Shown: in pieces, positions 40,356 through 48,010 of the stretch
How positions within the stretch are numbered: the stretch's first letter is position 1
Layout: each line of letters begins with the position of its first letter
Source: Sphingobacterium allocomposti
GTDB taxonomy: Bacteria > Bacteroidota > Bacteroidia > Sphingobacteriales > Sphingobacteriaceae
Direction of reading: 5' to 3'
NCBI RefSeq assembly: GCF_008124885.1
Contig: NZ_VNHX01000016.1
Span: 46,297 to 110,296, forward strand
Length of the DNA stretch: 64,000 nt
Program-made: the position numbers and the translations under genes
The notes under the pieces: generated by a model
The model's database searches: none
What the model was told of the DNA's origin: nothing
What the model saw: the letters and a program-made list of their open reading frames with translations, nothing else

Positions 40356-41468
40356 ATGTTTGACTTTAAAAATAGTAGTATTGAGAGATTTGCCGGACGT
40401 TTTAACATCGAAGGGAACATCCTGAGTGTGGAACGTTTCGGATCGGGACATATTAATGATACATTTTGCGTAAGGACGGACAAGGTAGGGGGTAAAAGCT
40501 ATTTATTGCAACGTATCAACAACCATATTTTCACCGATGTGGAGGGGCTGATGGCCAATACAGAGATTGTATTGACCCATCTTAAGCAACGGTTAGCCGA
40601 TTTGGGGGAAGCAGACATCGAGAGAAAGACACTAACGTTGGTGCCGACACATAGGGGGGAGCTTTATTATGGAAACACGGAGGAGGGGTACTGGCGGATG
40701 TTCATTCTATTGGAAGGAACGCGGAGCTATGATATTGTAGAGACGCCGGCTCAGGCTTATTCGGGAGGGCAGGCGTTCGGCAATTTTCAGAAATTGCTGG
40801 CTGACCTCGACGCTTCGCGGCTAGTCGAAATTTTGCCGCACTTTCACGATCTGGACTTTAGAATGAGGAATCTGCGTGAGGCTATCGACGCGGACGGCTG
40901 CGGCCGTGTTAAGGAGGTTGAGGACGTGCTTGGTTATATTTTCGAGCGCGAGGAAGATATGCGTACGGTTCTGGTCATGGGCTCCCGTGGTGAGCTACCG
41001 CTACGTATTACACACAACGACACCAAATTCAACAATGTACTGTTGGATCAGGATGACCGGGTACAGTGCGTCATTGACCTGGACACTGTCATGCCGGGGT
41101 ATGTCGCTTATGACTTCGGGGATGCTATCCGAACGATAATCAATTCTGCAGCCGAAGACGAGGCCGACCTGTCGAAGATTGGCCTGAACATCCCGCTTTT
41201 CCGCGCTTACACGGAGGGTTACATCAGCGCGGCGAAAGATTTTCTTACGGACAGCGAGATTGATTCGCTTATCCATGGTGTATATTTACTGCCTTTTATG
41301 CAAGGGGTAAGGTTCTTAACAGACTACATTAACGGAGACAAATATTATAAAACAAACTATCCGACGCACAACCTGGTGAGAACACATGCCCAGCTAAAAC
41401 TGGTCAGGGAAATGGAGCTTCATCGCCAACACTTAACGTCGATTTTGAAAGAGAGTATTTGCGCATAA
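40356..41468 (+). CDS. APH-fold sugar kinase (NahK-like, N-acetylhexosamine kinase type)
   Basis: The 370-aa protein belongs to the aminoglycoside-phosphotransferase fold. RFGSGHINDTFCV is the nucleotide-binding loop, LLQRINNHIF follows, and the catalytic loop is LRITHNDTKFNNVLLDQDDR with IDLDTVMPGYVAYDFGDAIR as metal-binding part. The spacing matches NahK-like N-acetylhexosamine 1-kinases, which phosphorylate GlcNAc or GalNAc at C1; this substrate is inferred. The CBM9-like gene follows after 14 bases in the same direction. Confidence 0.85.
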   Translation: MFDFKNSSIERFAGRFNIEGNILSVERFGSGHINDTFCVRTDKVGGKSYLLQRINNHIFTDVEGLMANTEIVLTHLKQRLADLGEADIERKTLTLVPTHRGELYYGNTEEGYWRMFILLEGTRSYDIVETPAQAYSGGQAFGNFQKLLADLDASRLVEILPHFHDLDFRMRNLREAIDADGCGRVKEVEDVLGYIFEREEDMRTVLVMGSRGELPLRITHNDTKFNNVLLDQDDRVQCVIDLDTVMPGYVAYDFGDAIRTIINSAAEDEADLSKIGLNIPLFRAYTEGYISAAKDFLTDSEIDSLIHGVYLLPFMQGVRFLTDYINGDKYYKTNYPTHNLVRTHAQLKLVREMELHRQHLTSILKESICA

Positions 41469-41482
41469 ATAACTGATAACAA

Positions 41483-42130
41483 ATGGAAATGGACAAACTT
41501 TTTGTACCGCGGATTGATATGGATTTAACCGTCTTTGGCTACGCAGCTCTTCAGAAGCAGATGGAGGAATTGCCTTGGCAGCAGCTGTCCCACGCGAATT
41601 GGTCGGAACAATTTCCATATAAGCCGGATGTCCGTTTTCAGCTAGCGCACGCTGGCGACGTTCTGTTTGTCCACTACGTGGTGCGCGAGGATTTTATAAA
41701 GGCTACATATGTTCGTCCAAACGAAGCGGTATGGGAGGACAGCTGTGTGGAACTGTTTCTTTCTTTTGACGGTCGGAGTACGTATTACAACCTGGAGTTT
41801 AACGTGCTGGGAACCGGTTTAATCGGTTACGGGCCGGAAGCAAAGTCCGAACGTGCACGCTTAAGTGCGGAGCAGATAGAGTCGGTGCAGACCGTGACAT
41901 CGGTGATTAACAGCGGCAAGGAAAAGTGCTGGGCGACGGTATGGTGCGTGCCTGTGGACGTGTTTGTCGAAAGCGGCATCGACACGTTCTCGGGCCGGAA
42001 AGCTCATGGAAACTTTTACAAATGCGGCGACAAGCTGCCCGGGCCGCACTTTCTGTCCTGGAGTAGGGTTGATTTTCCGACGCCGAACTTCCACCTGCCG
42101 GCTTTTTTTGGTGAACTGATCTTTGCGTGA
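41483..42130 (+). CDS. CBM9/DOMON-like carbohydrate-binding protein, no signal peptide
   Basis: The 215-aa protein has the beta-sandwich pattern of CBM9-like proteins: FQLAHAGDVLFVHYVVREDF, then AVWEDSCVELFLSFDGRSTYYNLEFN with the conserved D-x-x-E motif, and a C-terminal FLSWSRVDFPTPNFHLPAFFG. Unlike secreted CBM9 proteins it has no signal peptide, so it should be cytosolic. It is coupled to the sugar kinase gene, which suggests a shared sugar-related role. Confidence 0.82.
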   Translation: MEMDKLFVPRIDMDLTVFGYAALQKQMEELPWQQLSHANWSEQFPYKPDVRFQLAHAGDVLFVHYVVREDFIKATYVRPNEAVWEDSCVELFLSFDGRSTYYNLEFNVLGTGLIGYGPEAKSERARLSAEQIESVQTVTSVINSGKEKCWATVWCVPVDVFVESGIDTFSGRKAHGNFYKCGDKLPGPHFLSWSRVDFPTPNFHLPAFFGELIFA

Positions 42131-42149
42131 GGGGTAAGCGGGATTATCG

Positions 42150-43034
42150 TCAAAACCTGTCTAACATACCGAGCAATCCCGTGAGCCCGCCCGTATGTAT
42201 GATAAGCACTTTCGCCCCTGGTGCCAACTGTCCTTTTTCCATTAGGTCGTGGATCGCATAAAACAGCTTGCCGGTATAGGTAGGTTCTATCATGACGCCC
42301 GTTTGTTGTACATAGCTGCGGACGAACGCGAGCAGTTCGGGCTTCGTCTTCGCGTAACCACCAAAATGATAATCGAGATGAAGCTTTATACGGGCAGTGT
42401 CTACGCCTAGGGAAGCTACCTCTTCGAGGATAAACTGCCCGCCTTTGAGAACGGGGACGCCGTGTAGCGAAGTTGGAATACCGAGTTGATTCATGCCCAT
42501 ACATAGGCCGGCCAACGTTGTCCCCGTTCCGGCAGCACAAAAGCAGTGGTCGTAAACGTTGACCAGCTCGTGGACGATTTCCGCGCACCCTTTCGCTCCC
42601 GCCGTTCCATATCCGCCTTCCTGGACGAGGTACGCTGTATCGTCCTGTCCGAAGTGGTGATCATATAACCCTCTCTTGTCGACGTAGGATTTCCGATCGA
42701 CGAATGTTACAGTCATGCCGAAGAGTTTACACATGGACAATACCGGATTTGCGACAGGCTCGCCGCGAACAAAGGCGTGGGTACGAAAGCCAAATCTCGC
42801 ACCGGCGCATGCTGTGGCAAGGAGATGATTGGACCACGGGCCTCCATATGTCACTAACACCTCTTTTTTTAGGCTGGAAGCTTCTTCAAGGGTATATTTC
42901 AGTTTCCGCCATTTGTTGCCTGAAATATAGGGATGTATGAGGTCATCGCGCTTTAAAAAGACACGGACGTTGTACTTTTCGTACAGGGGAAGCCTGATTT
43001 CTTCCTCAGGACTATAAAAATCAAAATTCAGCAT
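42150..43034 (-). CDS. PLP-dependent ACC deaminase / D-cysteine desulfhydrase-like protein
   Basis: The 294-aa fold-type II enzyme has YISGNKWRKLKYTLEEA, in which the Lys of GNKWRK is the cofactor Schiff base, then VTYGGPWSNHLLATACAGARFG for phosphate/amine binding, and AAGTGTTLAGL as the PLP-phosphate loop. The C-terminus ILIIHTGGLTGLLG is typical of the family. Members open ACC or remove sulfide from D-cysteine; which one applies is not decided here. It is divergent from the RluA gene. Confidence 0.87.
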   Translation of the reverse strand: MLNFDFYSPEEEIRLPLYEKYNVRVFLKRDDLIHPYISGNKWRKLKYTLEEASSLKKEVLVTYGGPWSNHLLATACAGARFGFRTHAFVRGEPVANPVLSMCKLFGMTVTFVDRKSYVDKRGLYDHHFGQDDTAYLVQEGGYGTAGAKGCAEIVHELVNVYDHCFCAAGTGTTLAGLCMGMNQLGIPTSLHGVPVLKGGQFILEEVASLGVDTARIKLHLDYHFGGYAKTKPELLAFVRSYVQQTGVMIEPTYTGKLFYAIHDLMEKGQLAPGAKVLIIHTGGLTGLLGMLDRF

Positions 43035-43074
43035 ATTACTTGTTTCAAAGTTAGCAGATTTTGCAGGATTTCGA

Positions 43075-43082
43075 TACTTTTG
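43075..43082 (+). promoter_or_regulatory. Candidate minus-7 element directly before the RluA start
   Basis: TACTTTTG matches the Bacteroidota consensus TAnnTTTG and ends 4 bases before the ATG at 43087. The start point should then lie at or just after the ATG, pointing to a leaderless transcript or a later translation start. No convincing minus-33 partner is present. Confidence 0.4.
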
Positions 43083-43086
43083 CGAG

Positions 43087-44127
43087 ATGGTAGACGACTT
43101 AGATTTTCAAGAGCAGGAGGAACGGGAGCTTTTTGAGCACTTTAGGATAGAAGCGCCTAAAGGACAGGCTTTATTGCGGATAGATAAGTTCTTGATGAAC
43201 AGGGTGGAAAATACGTCCAGAAACCGGATTCAGAATGCAATCGACGCGGAGACGGTACTGGTCAACGGAAAAGTCGTGAAGGCCAGTTATAAGATAAAGC
43301 CGTTTGACGTTGTCACGATGGTCTTACCCGATCCGCCCCGGGACACAGAAGTTTATCCGGAAGATATTCCTTTATCGATCGTCTATGAAGATGACGATCT
43401 ACTTCTGGTAAATAAGGAAGCCGGTATGGTGGTGCATCCCGGCTACAACAATTATACAGGGACGCTTGTAAATGCACTTACCTATCATCTTCATCAGCTG
43501 CCGACAATGCCTGGAAATACGGGGCGGCCGGGACTGGTGCACCGTATCGATAAAGACACTTCGGGATTATTGGTCATTGCGAAAAACGAACGGACAATGA
43601 CGTCGTTGGCGAAGCAGTTTTTCGACCATACAATAAATAGGAAATATGTGGCGTTAGTGTGGGGAGATTTATCTGAAAACGGAACAGTTTCGGGATACAT
43701 TGGAAGAAATGCCAAAGACCGTCGTATTATGGAGATGTACGACGATCCGGAAAAAGGGAAATGGTCGGTGACGCATTATCGTGTGTTGGAACGGTTAGGG
43801 TATGTTACACTTATAGAATGTGAATTGGAGACGGGGCGTACGCACCAGATCCGTGCACACATGAAGTCGATCGGGCACCCCCTTTTTTCAGACGAGTCCT
43901 ACGGGGGGAATAAAATCCTGAAAGGGACCGTCTTCAACAAGTATAAGCAGTTCGTACAAAACTGTTTTGAGCTATTGCCGCGACAGGCGCTTCATGCGAA
44001 GTCCCTGGGCTTCATTCATCCGCGGACAAAGCAACAGATGTATTTCGAGGTGCCTTTGCCGCAGGACTTTCAACTGGCGCTGGAAAAGTGGAGGTCGTAT
44101 TCGGCAACCGTAAACCAGCAGTCTTAA
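43087..44127 (+). CDS. RluA-family pseudouridine synthase
   Basis: The 346-aa enzyme has an N-terminal S4 RNA-binding domain (LLRIDKFLMNRVENTSRNRIQNAI) and the RluA catalytic domain, with GRPGLVHRIDKDTSGLLVIAK containing the catalytic Asp of H-R-I/L-D. KKYVALVWG-like and GRTHQIRAHMKSIGHPLF motifs are also present. It converts uridine to pseudouridine in rRNA, but the exact site is not known. The aminotransferase gene follows after 10 bases. Confidence 0.94.
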   Translation: MVDDLDFQEQEERELFEHFRIEAPKGQALLRIDKFLMNRVENTSRNRIQNAIDAETVLVNGKVVKASYKIKPFDVVTMVLPDPPRDTEVYPEDIPLSIVYEDDDLLLVNKEAGMVVHPGYNNYTGTLVNALTYHLHQLPTMPGNTGRPGLVHRIDKDTSGLLVIAKNERTMTSLAKQFFDHTINRKYVALVWGDLSENGTVSGYIGRNAKDRRIMEMYDDPEKGKWSVTHYRVLERLGYVTLIECELETGRTHQIRAHMKSIGHPLFSDESYGGNKILKGTVFNKYKQFVQNCFELLPRQALHAKSLGFIHPRTKQQMYFEVPLPQDFQLALEKWRSYSATVNQQS

Positions 44128-44137
44128 TTAGAACTTT

Positions 44138-44992
44138 ATGTCATTACAATTTATAAATTTTGATGGGCAGATTATTGCCGAAGACCAGCATATTGCTACG
44201 ATAGACAACAGGGCGCTACGCTATGGAGATGGGCTCTTTGAAACGATGTTGTGGAAGGATGGCGATATACGTTTTCTCGACTTCCACGTTGAACGGCTGC
44301 AAGGGGGAATGCAACTGCTCCAGTTTGATGAATACACCAAGTTTGACACGTTTTTTATCCGTTCGAAGACGGAAGAACTGATCCGGAAAAACAACATGAT
44401 CGGACAGGTTGTCCGTGTGCGGCTTATTGTCTACCGGGCGGGAGGCGGGCTATATGCTCCTGATACGAATAGACCGGTTTACTGCCTCCAGGTTTCCCGG
44501 CTTCCTGCATCACTGCGGGACAAGAAGCTGGGACTTATTGTTGATCTGTATACGGATCTTAAAAAGCCATACAGCGGGCTGTCCCACCTGAAGTCTAACA
44601 ATGCCCTAATTTATGTTATGGCGGGCCTTTATAAGAAGAAGTTTGCTTATGATGAGGTTTTCCTGCTGAATCAGGAAGGCCATCTCTGTGAAGCGTTAAC
44701 ATCGAACATTTTCGTCTATTACGACAAGACGCTCTACACGCCGGCCCTGACAGAGGGGTGCGTACAGGGAGTCATGCGCAGGGTGGTTATGGATATGGCC
44801 GCCCATGAAGGTATACCTGTTGTAGAGGCGCAGATCAGTCCGGAGATTATGAAGCAGGCGGACGAGATATTCTGTACGAATGCGGTACATGGCGTCCAAT
44901 GGGTTATGGGCTTCAAGCAGAAGCGATACTTCAATAAAATCTCCCGCATTCTGCAGGACAAGTTGCAGTCTTGGAACTACGACGAGGAGTAG
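44138..44992 (+). CDS. Class IV PLP-dependent aminotransferase
   Basis: The 284-aa protein belongs to the branched-chain aminotransferase/aminodeoxychorismate lyase fold. RALRYGDGLFETMLWKDG is the typical N-terminal loop, LSHLKSNNALIYV contains the Lys of the cofactor site, and LCEALTSNIFVYYD and CVQGVMRRVVMDMA are the conserved glutamate and phosphate-binding segments. It could be 4-amino-4-deoxychorismate lyase (PabC) or a related enzyme; no pabA/B gene adjoins it, so this remains open. Confidence 0.88.
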   Translation: MSLQFINFDGQIIAEDQHIATIDNRALRYGDGLFETMLWKDGDIRFLDFHVERLQGGMQLLQFDEYTKFDTFFIRSKTEELIRKNNMIGQVVRVRLIVYRAGGGLYAPDTNRPVYCLQVSRLPASLRDKKLGLIVDLYTDLKKPYSGLSHLKSNNALIYVMAGLYKKKFAYDEVFLLNQEGHLCEALTSNIFVYYDKTLYTPALTEGCVQGVMRRVVMDMAAHEGIPVVEAQISPEIMKQADEIFCTNAVHGVQWVMGFKQKRYFNKISRILQDKLQSWNYDEE

Positions 44993-45030
44993 AGTGTATC
45001 AGGGGGAAATACTATGCAAGCGGAGATACA

Positions 45031-45072
45031 AACGGATAGGCATTTTTTAAGAAAGTGCCTATCCGTTTTTTG
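45031..45072. terminator. Bidirectional terminator between aminotransferase and permease genes
   Basis: AACGGATAGGCA (45031-45042) and TGCCTATCCGTT (45056-45067) form a perfect 12-bp stem followed by a T run on the plus side. A T-rich tract also lies in the loop. It separates two convergent genes. Confidence 0.92.
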
Positions 45073-46494
45073 TTACTTCGCTTTCTGACGCTGTACAACT
45101 AAATAGCTGATGTATAAAAGTATAAGCCAGATTGGGATGAGTTCGACCGAAATTTTCAAGCCGGTAAACCACATCATGATTAATACCCCCAGAAGGAAAA
45201 TCAGGCATATGTAATTGCTGAACGGAAATAACAGCGTCGGAAATTTTGATACGGCACCTTGCCCATTAATCTTCTTTTTGAAGAACATGTGTGTGAGGCT
45301 TATCATAATCCAATTGATCACCAGTGAGGAAACGACGAGGCTCATTAAGACTTCAAGCGCCTTATCTGGAATGATCTTGTTGATCACAATACATAGTGCG
45401 ACTAGTCCAGCCGATACGAGAATGGCATTGATCGGTGAGTGGTTCTTGTTTAATTTCGTAAGAAAGCGCGGGGCGTTACCCTGTTCTGCCAATCCGTAGA
45501 GCATGCGGGAGTTGCTGTATACACAGCTGTTATAGACCGATAGTGCTGCCGTCAGTACAATCAGATTGAGTGCATTTGCTATTATATTGGTGAAGTAGTA
45601 GGTCGTGCCGAAAAGTTGGAACTGCATACCCTTTAGGCTTGCAAACACTTCTACAAACGGGCTTGTTTCCGGGGTAATCTGCCGCCAGGGCATGAGCGAA
45701 AATAAGATGATTAACGAACCGATATAAAAGATCAGAATGCGCCAAAGAACTTGATTTGTAGCCTTGGGGATGTTTCTCTCTGGGTTTTCCGCTTCAGCGG
45801 CAGTAATACCGACCAGCTCCAGGCCGCCGAAAGAAAACATAATCATAACCAGTGCCGCAAGGAGCCCTTGGTACGCGCCGTTTTCCATGGTAAGCCATCC
45901 TTTGGAGAAGAAGCCGCCGTCGTTCGTCAAATTGTTTATTGATGCCTGCTCGCCGGCGTTGCCGCTAAGTAGAAGGTAGGTGCCAAACAATATCATGGCG
46001 ATAATGGCAACAACCTTGATGATGGAAAACCAAAATTCCGTTTCTCCGTAAACCTTGACCGAGGCGAGATTTAGGACGTTAATCATGACGAAGAAAAACA
46101 GACTGGACACCCACAACGGGATTTCAGGCCACCAGAACTGTACGTAATGACCGATTGCCGTCAGCTCGGCCATGCTGACCAAAAGGTATAAAACCCAGTA
46201 GTTCCAGCCTGAGGCATATCCGGCGAACGTGCCCCAATAGCGGTTGGCAAAGTAGCTGAAGCTTCCGGATACAGGTTCGTGTACAACCATCTCGCCGAGC
46301 TGCCGCATGATGAAGAAGGCGATGATTCCGGCGATGGCATACCCCAGGATGACAGAGGGGCCGGCGAGGACGGCGGCCTGTCCGATACCTAGAAATAGTC
46401 CGGTACCGATGGCGCCACCCAGTGCGATAAGCTGTATATGTCTGTTGCTCAGTCCTCGTTTTAGCTTTTTGTTTTCTGTAGAATTTGTTTCCAA
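45073..46494 (-). CDS. Amino-acid permease, APC superfamily (GABA/AnsP/CycA type)
   Basis: The 473-aa transporter has about twelve membrane segments and starts with the hallmark LKRGLSNRHIQLIALGGAIGTGLFLG. GELVGITAAEAENPERNIPKA-like sequence (GGLELVGITAAEAENPERN) follows in the middle as the loop of the family. The substrate among neutral or aromatic amino acids is not determined. The first codon of the frame is TTG at 46494; no in-frame ATG lies between it and the upstream stop, and the next Met is far inside the protein, so the start appears to be TTG. Confidence 0.9.
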   Translation of the reverse strand: METNSTENKKLKRGLSNRHIQLIALGGAIGTGLFLGIGQAAVLAGPSVILGYAIAGIIAFFIMRQLGEMVVHEPVSGSFSYFANRYWGTFAGYASGWNYWVLYLLVSMAELTAIGHYVQFWWPEIPLWVSSLFFFVMINVLNLASVKVYGETEFWFSIIKVVAIIAMILFGTYLLLSGNAGEQASINNLTNDGGFFSKGWLTMENGAYQGLLAALVMIMFSFGGLELVGITAAEAENPERNIPKATNQVLWRILIFYIGSLIILFSLMPWRQITPETSPFVEVFASLKGMQFQLFGTTYYFTNIIANALNLIVLTAALSVYNSCVYSNSRMLYGLAEQGNAPRFLTKLNKNHSPINAILVSAGLVALCIVINKIIPDKALEVLMSLVVSSLVINWIMISLTHMFFKKKINGQGAVSKFPTLLFPFSNYICLIFLLGVLIMMWFTGLKISVELIPIWLILLYISYLVVQRQKAK

Positions 46495-47841
46495 GACGTT
46501 GTGTATGATTAGTTTGTTATTTTACAGCCTCGATATTCTGTCATTTTACACGACAAACTCCCATCGGTTGGGCAGTTGTGTGCACCATTCGCGACAGAAG
46601 CCAAGGAGCTGAAGTTTGGGCGTCCACCGCCAGCTTTTGATGGTTACCTATTCTCTGTCGCATGGAAAGAAAAAGAAAAGCGTGGTCGGTCTGTACGTGT
46701 TCATGCAGTAAAAATAATAAAACCGATGTATTATCCGTGGTTTTGTACAAAAAAGAGTGTGGAGTGTCGTTGTTTGAGTTTGTAAATTGGCAGATGGCTG
46801 ATAGCAGATAGCAGATGGCTAATGGCTATAAGCCGTAAAGTTGTTGATTCGTAAAGATGTAAAGCCCGAACTCCTATGGTGATCATCCTTAGCCCTCTAA
46901 CTCCATCTAACTTTCTCACTTCTCACTACTCAAATCTAACTACTAATATTTGAGTTCTCACATCTTTATAGCCCCTTAACCCAAGGCGGGGATTTTACTT
47001 GGAAGGACCCAAGTAAACAAGGTCCTCCGGCCGCGGTTCTTGATGCTACCGTGCCTTATCATAGCCTAAACCGTTCCAAACTCACTTCGTTCAGACAACG
47101 AGCGGTTCTTCATGGCTATTATGGCGGCCCGCTGACGCAGTCGAACCGATGCCTGTCTTTTCCCCCGCACAGGGCTGCCTTGACATAGGGTAGCGGTGAA
47201 GTCGTAAAGTGAGAGGCTGATAGCAGATGGCAGATGGCAAGTGGCTATAAGCCGTAAAGTTGTTGATTCGTAAAGATGTAAAGGCCCGAGCTCCTAGGAT
47301 GAACCGAAAACTACTTCATCCCTAGTGAAGCGAAGCTGGAAGGGAACGGCTAATGGCAGATCGCTGATGGCTATAAGCCGTAAAGTTTTGATTTGTAAAG
47401 TCGTGAAGTCGTATACTCATAAGCAACGATTGACCCCACAGGGGGCATATCCCGATACAAAACCGTGCATCAATTGCACGACCCCGACAGGGTCGAATAA
47501 AAGCGTAAAAAGCGTTATTGCGAGGAGGAGGGACGACGATGAAGCAATCTAACCTTCTGACTTCATCTAACTCTTCTCACTTCTCCGTACTAGCTCCTCC
47601 TTCCATTGTCTATCCTTCGACAGGCTGGATGACAATGTCAGGCTGAGCACTTCGGCAGGCTCAGTACAGGCTCTGTCGAAGTCCTCGTACGACGAAGCAA
47701 TCTCATGGCCTAATGGCAGATAGCTGCTGGCTAAAGGCGTAAAGTTGTTGATTCGTAAGGTCGTGAAGAGGTAAAGCTGTGAAGAATACCGCGTAGTTAA
47801 ACGGGTGATATTTCTCACTTCCCACTTCCCGGCAATCTTAT
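46495..47841. repeat. Gene-free, repeat-rich intergenic region
   Basis: No coding frame is convincing in these 1347 bases. Four imperfect copies of a unit reading roughly GATGGCTATAAGCCGTAAAG plus TTGTTGATTCGTAAAG start near 46790, 47215, 47345 and 47705. Between them lie a repeat with CTTCGACAG and CTGTCGAAG arms (about 47612-47690), two blocks ending in ACGA(T)GAAGCAATCT (near 47533 and 47690), and hairpins such as GACCC-CGACA-GGGTC near 47484. All resemble dispersed intergenic repeats and no transposase is seen. Confidence 0.8.
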
Positions 47842-48003
47842 TTAATGTTTAACGCTATCCTGCAGGGCGGAAGGTGTGCCGCAGCTACATCCTTTTGAAC
47901 ATCCTCCTGCCTTACTTTTACCAGGCAGGAGAAGTTTTGCCAAATAATATAGAGCTGCGATAAAAATAGCGGCAATGATAATATATTGAATTGTTACCTC
48001 CAT
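47842..48003 (-). CDS. FeoB-associated Cys-rich membrane peptide, 53 aa
   Basis: The short gene starts at ATG 48003. One membrane helix (YIIIAAIFIAALYYLAKLLL) is followed by a Cys-rich tail with the pattern GGCSKGCSCG. This matches the small Cys-rich proteins encoded next to feoB in many Bacteroidota and Firmicutes, suggested to bind iron or a partner in the Feo complex. It begins 7 bases after the feoB stop on the same strand. It is too short for a long-frame scan and was found by translating this gap. Confidence 0.85.
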   Translation of the reverse strand: MEVTIQYIIIAAIFIAALYYLAKLLLPGKSKAGGCSKGCSCGTPSALQDSVKH

Positions 48004-48010
48004 CGTTGTC

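Noticed and set aside
46495..47841. CRISPR array in the repeat-rich stretch
   Set aside because: Repeat units are imperfect, irregularly spaced and of several kinds, spacers of constant size are missing and no cas gene is present.
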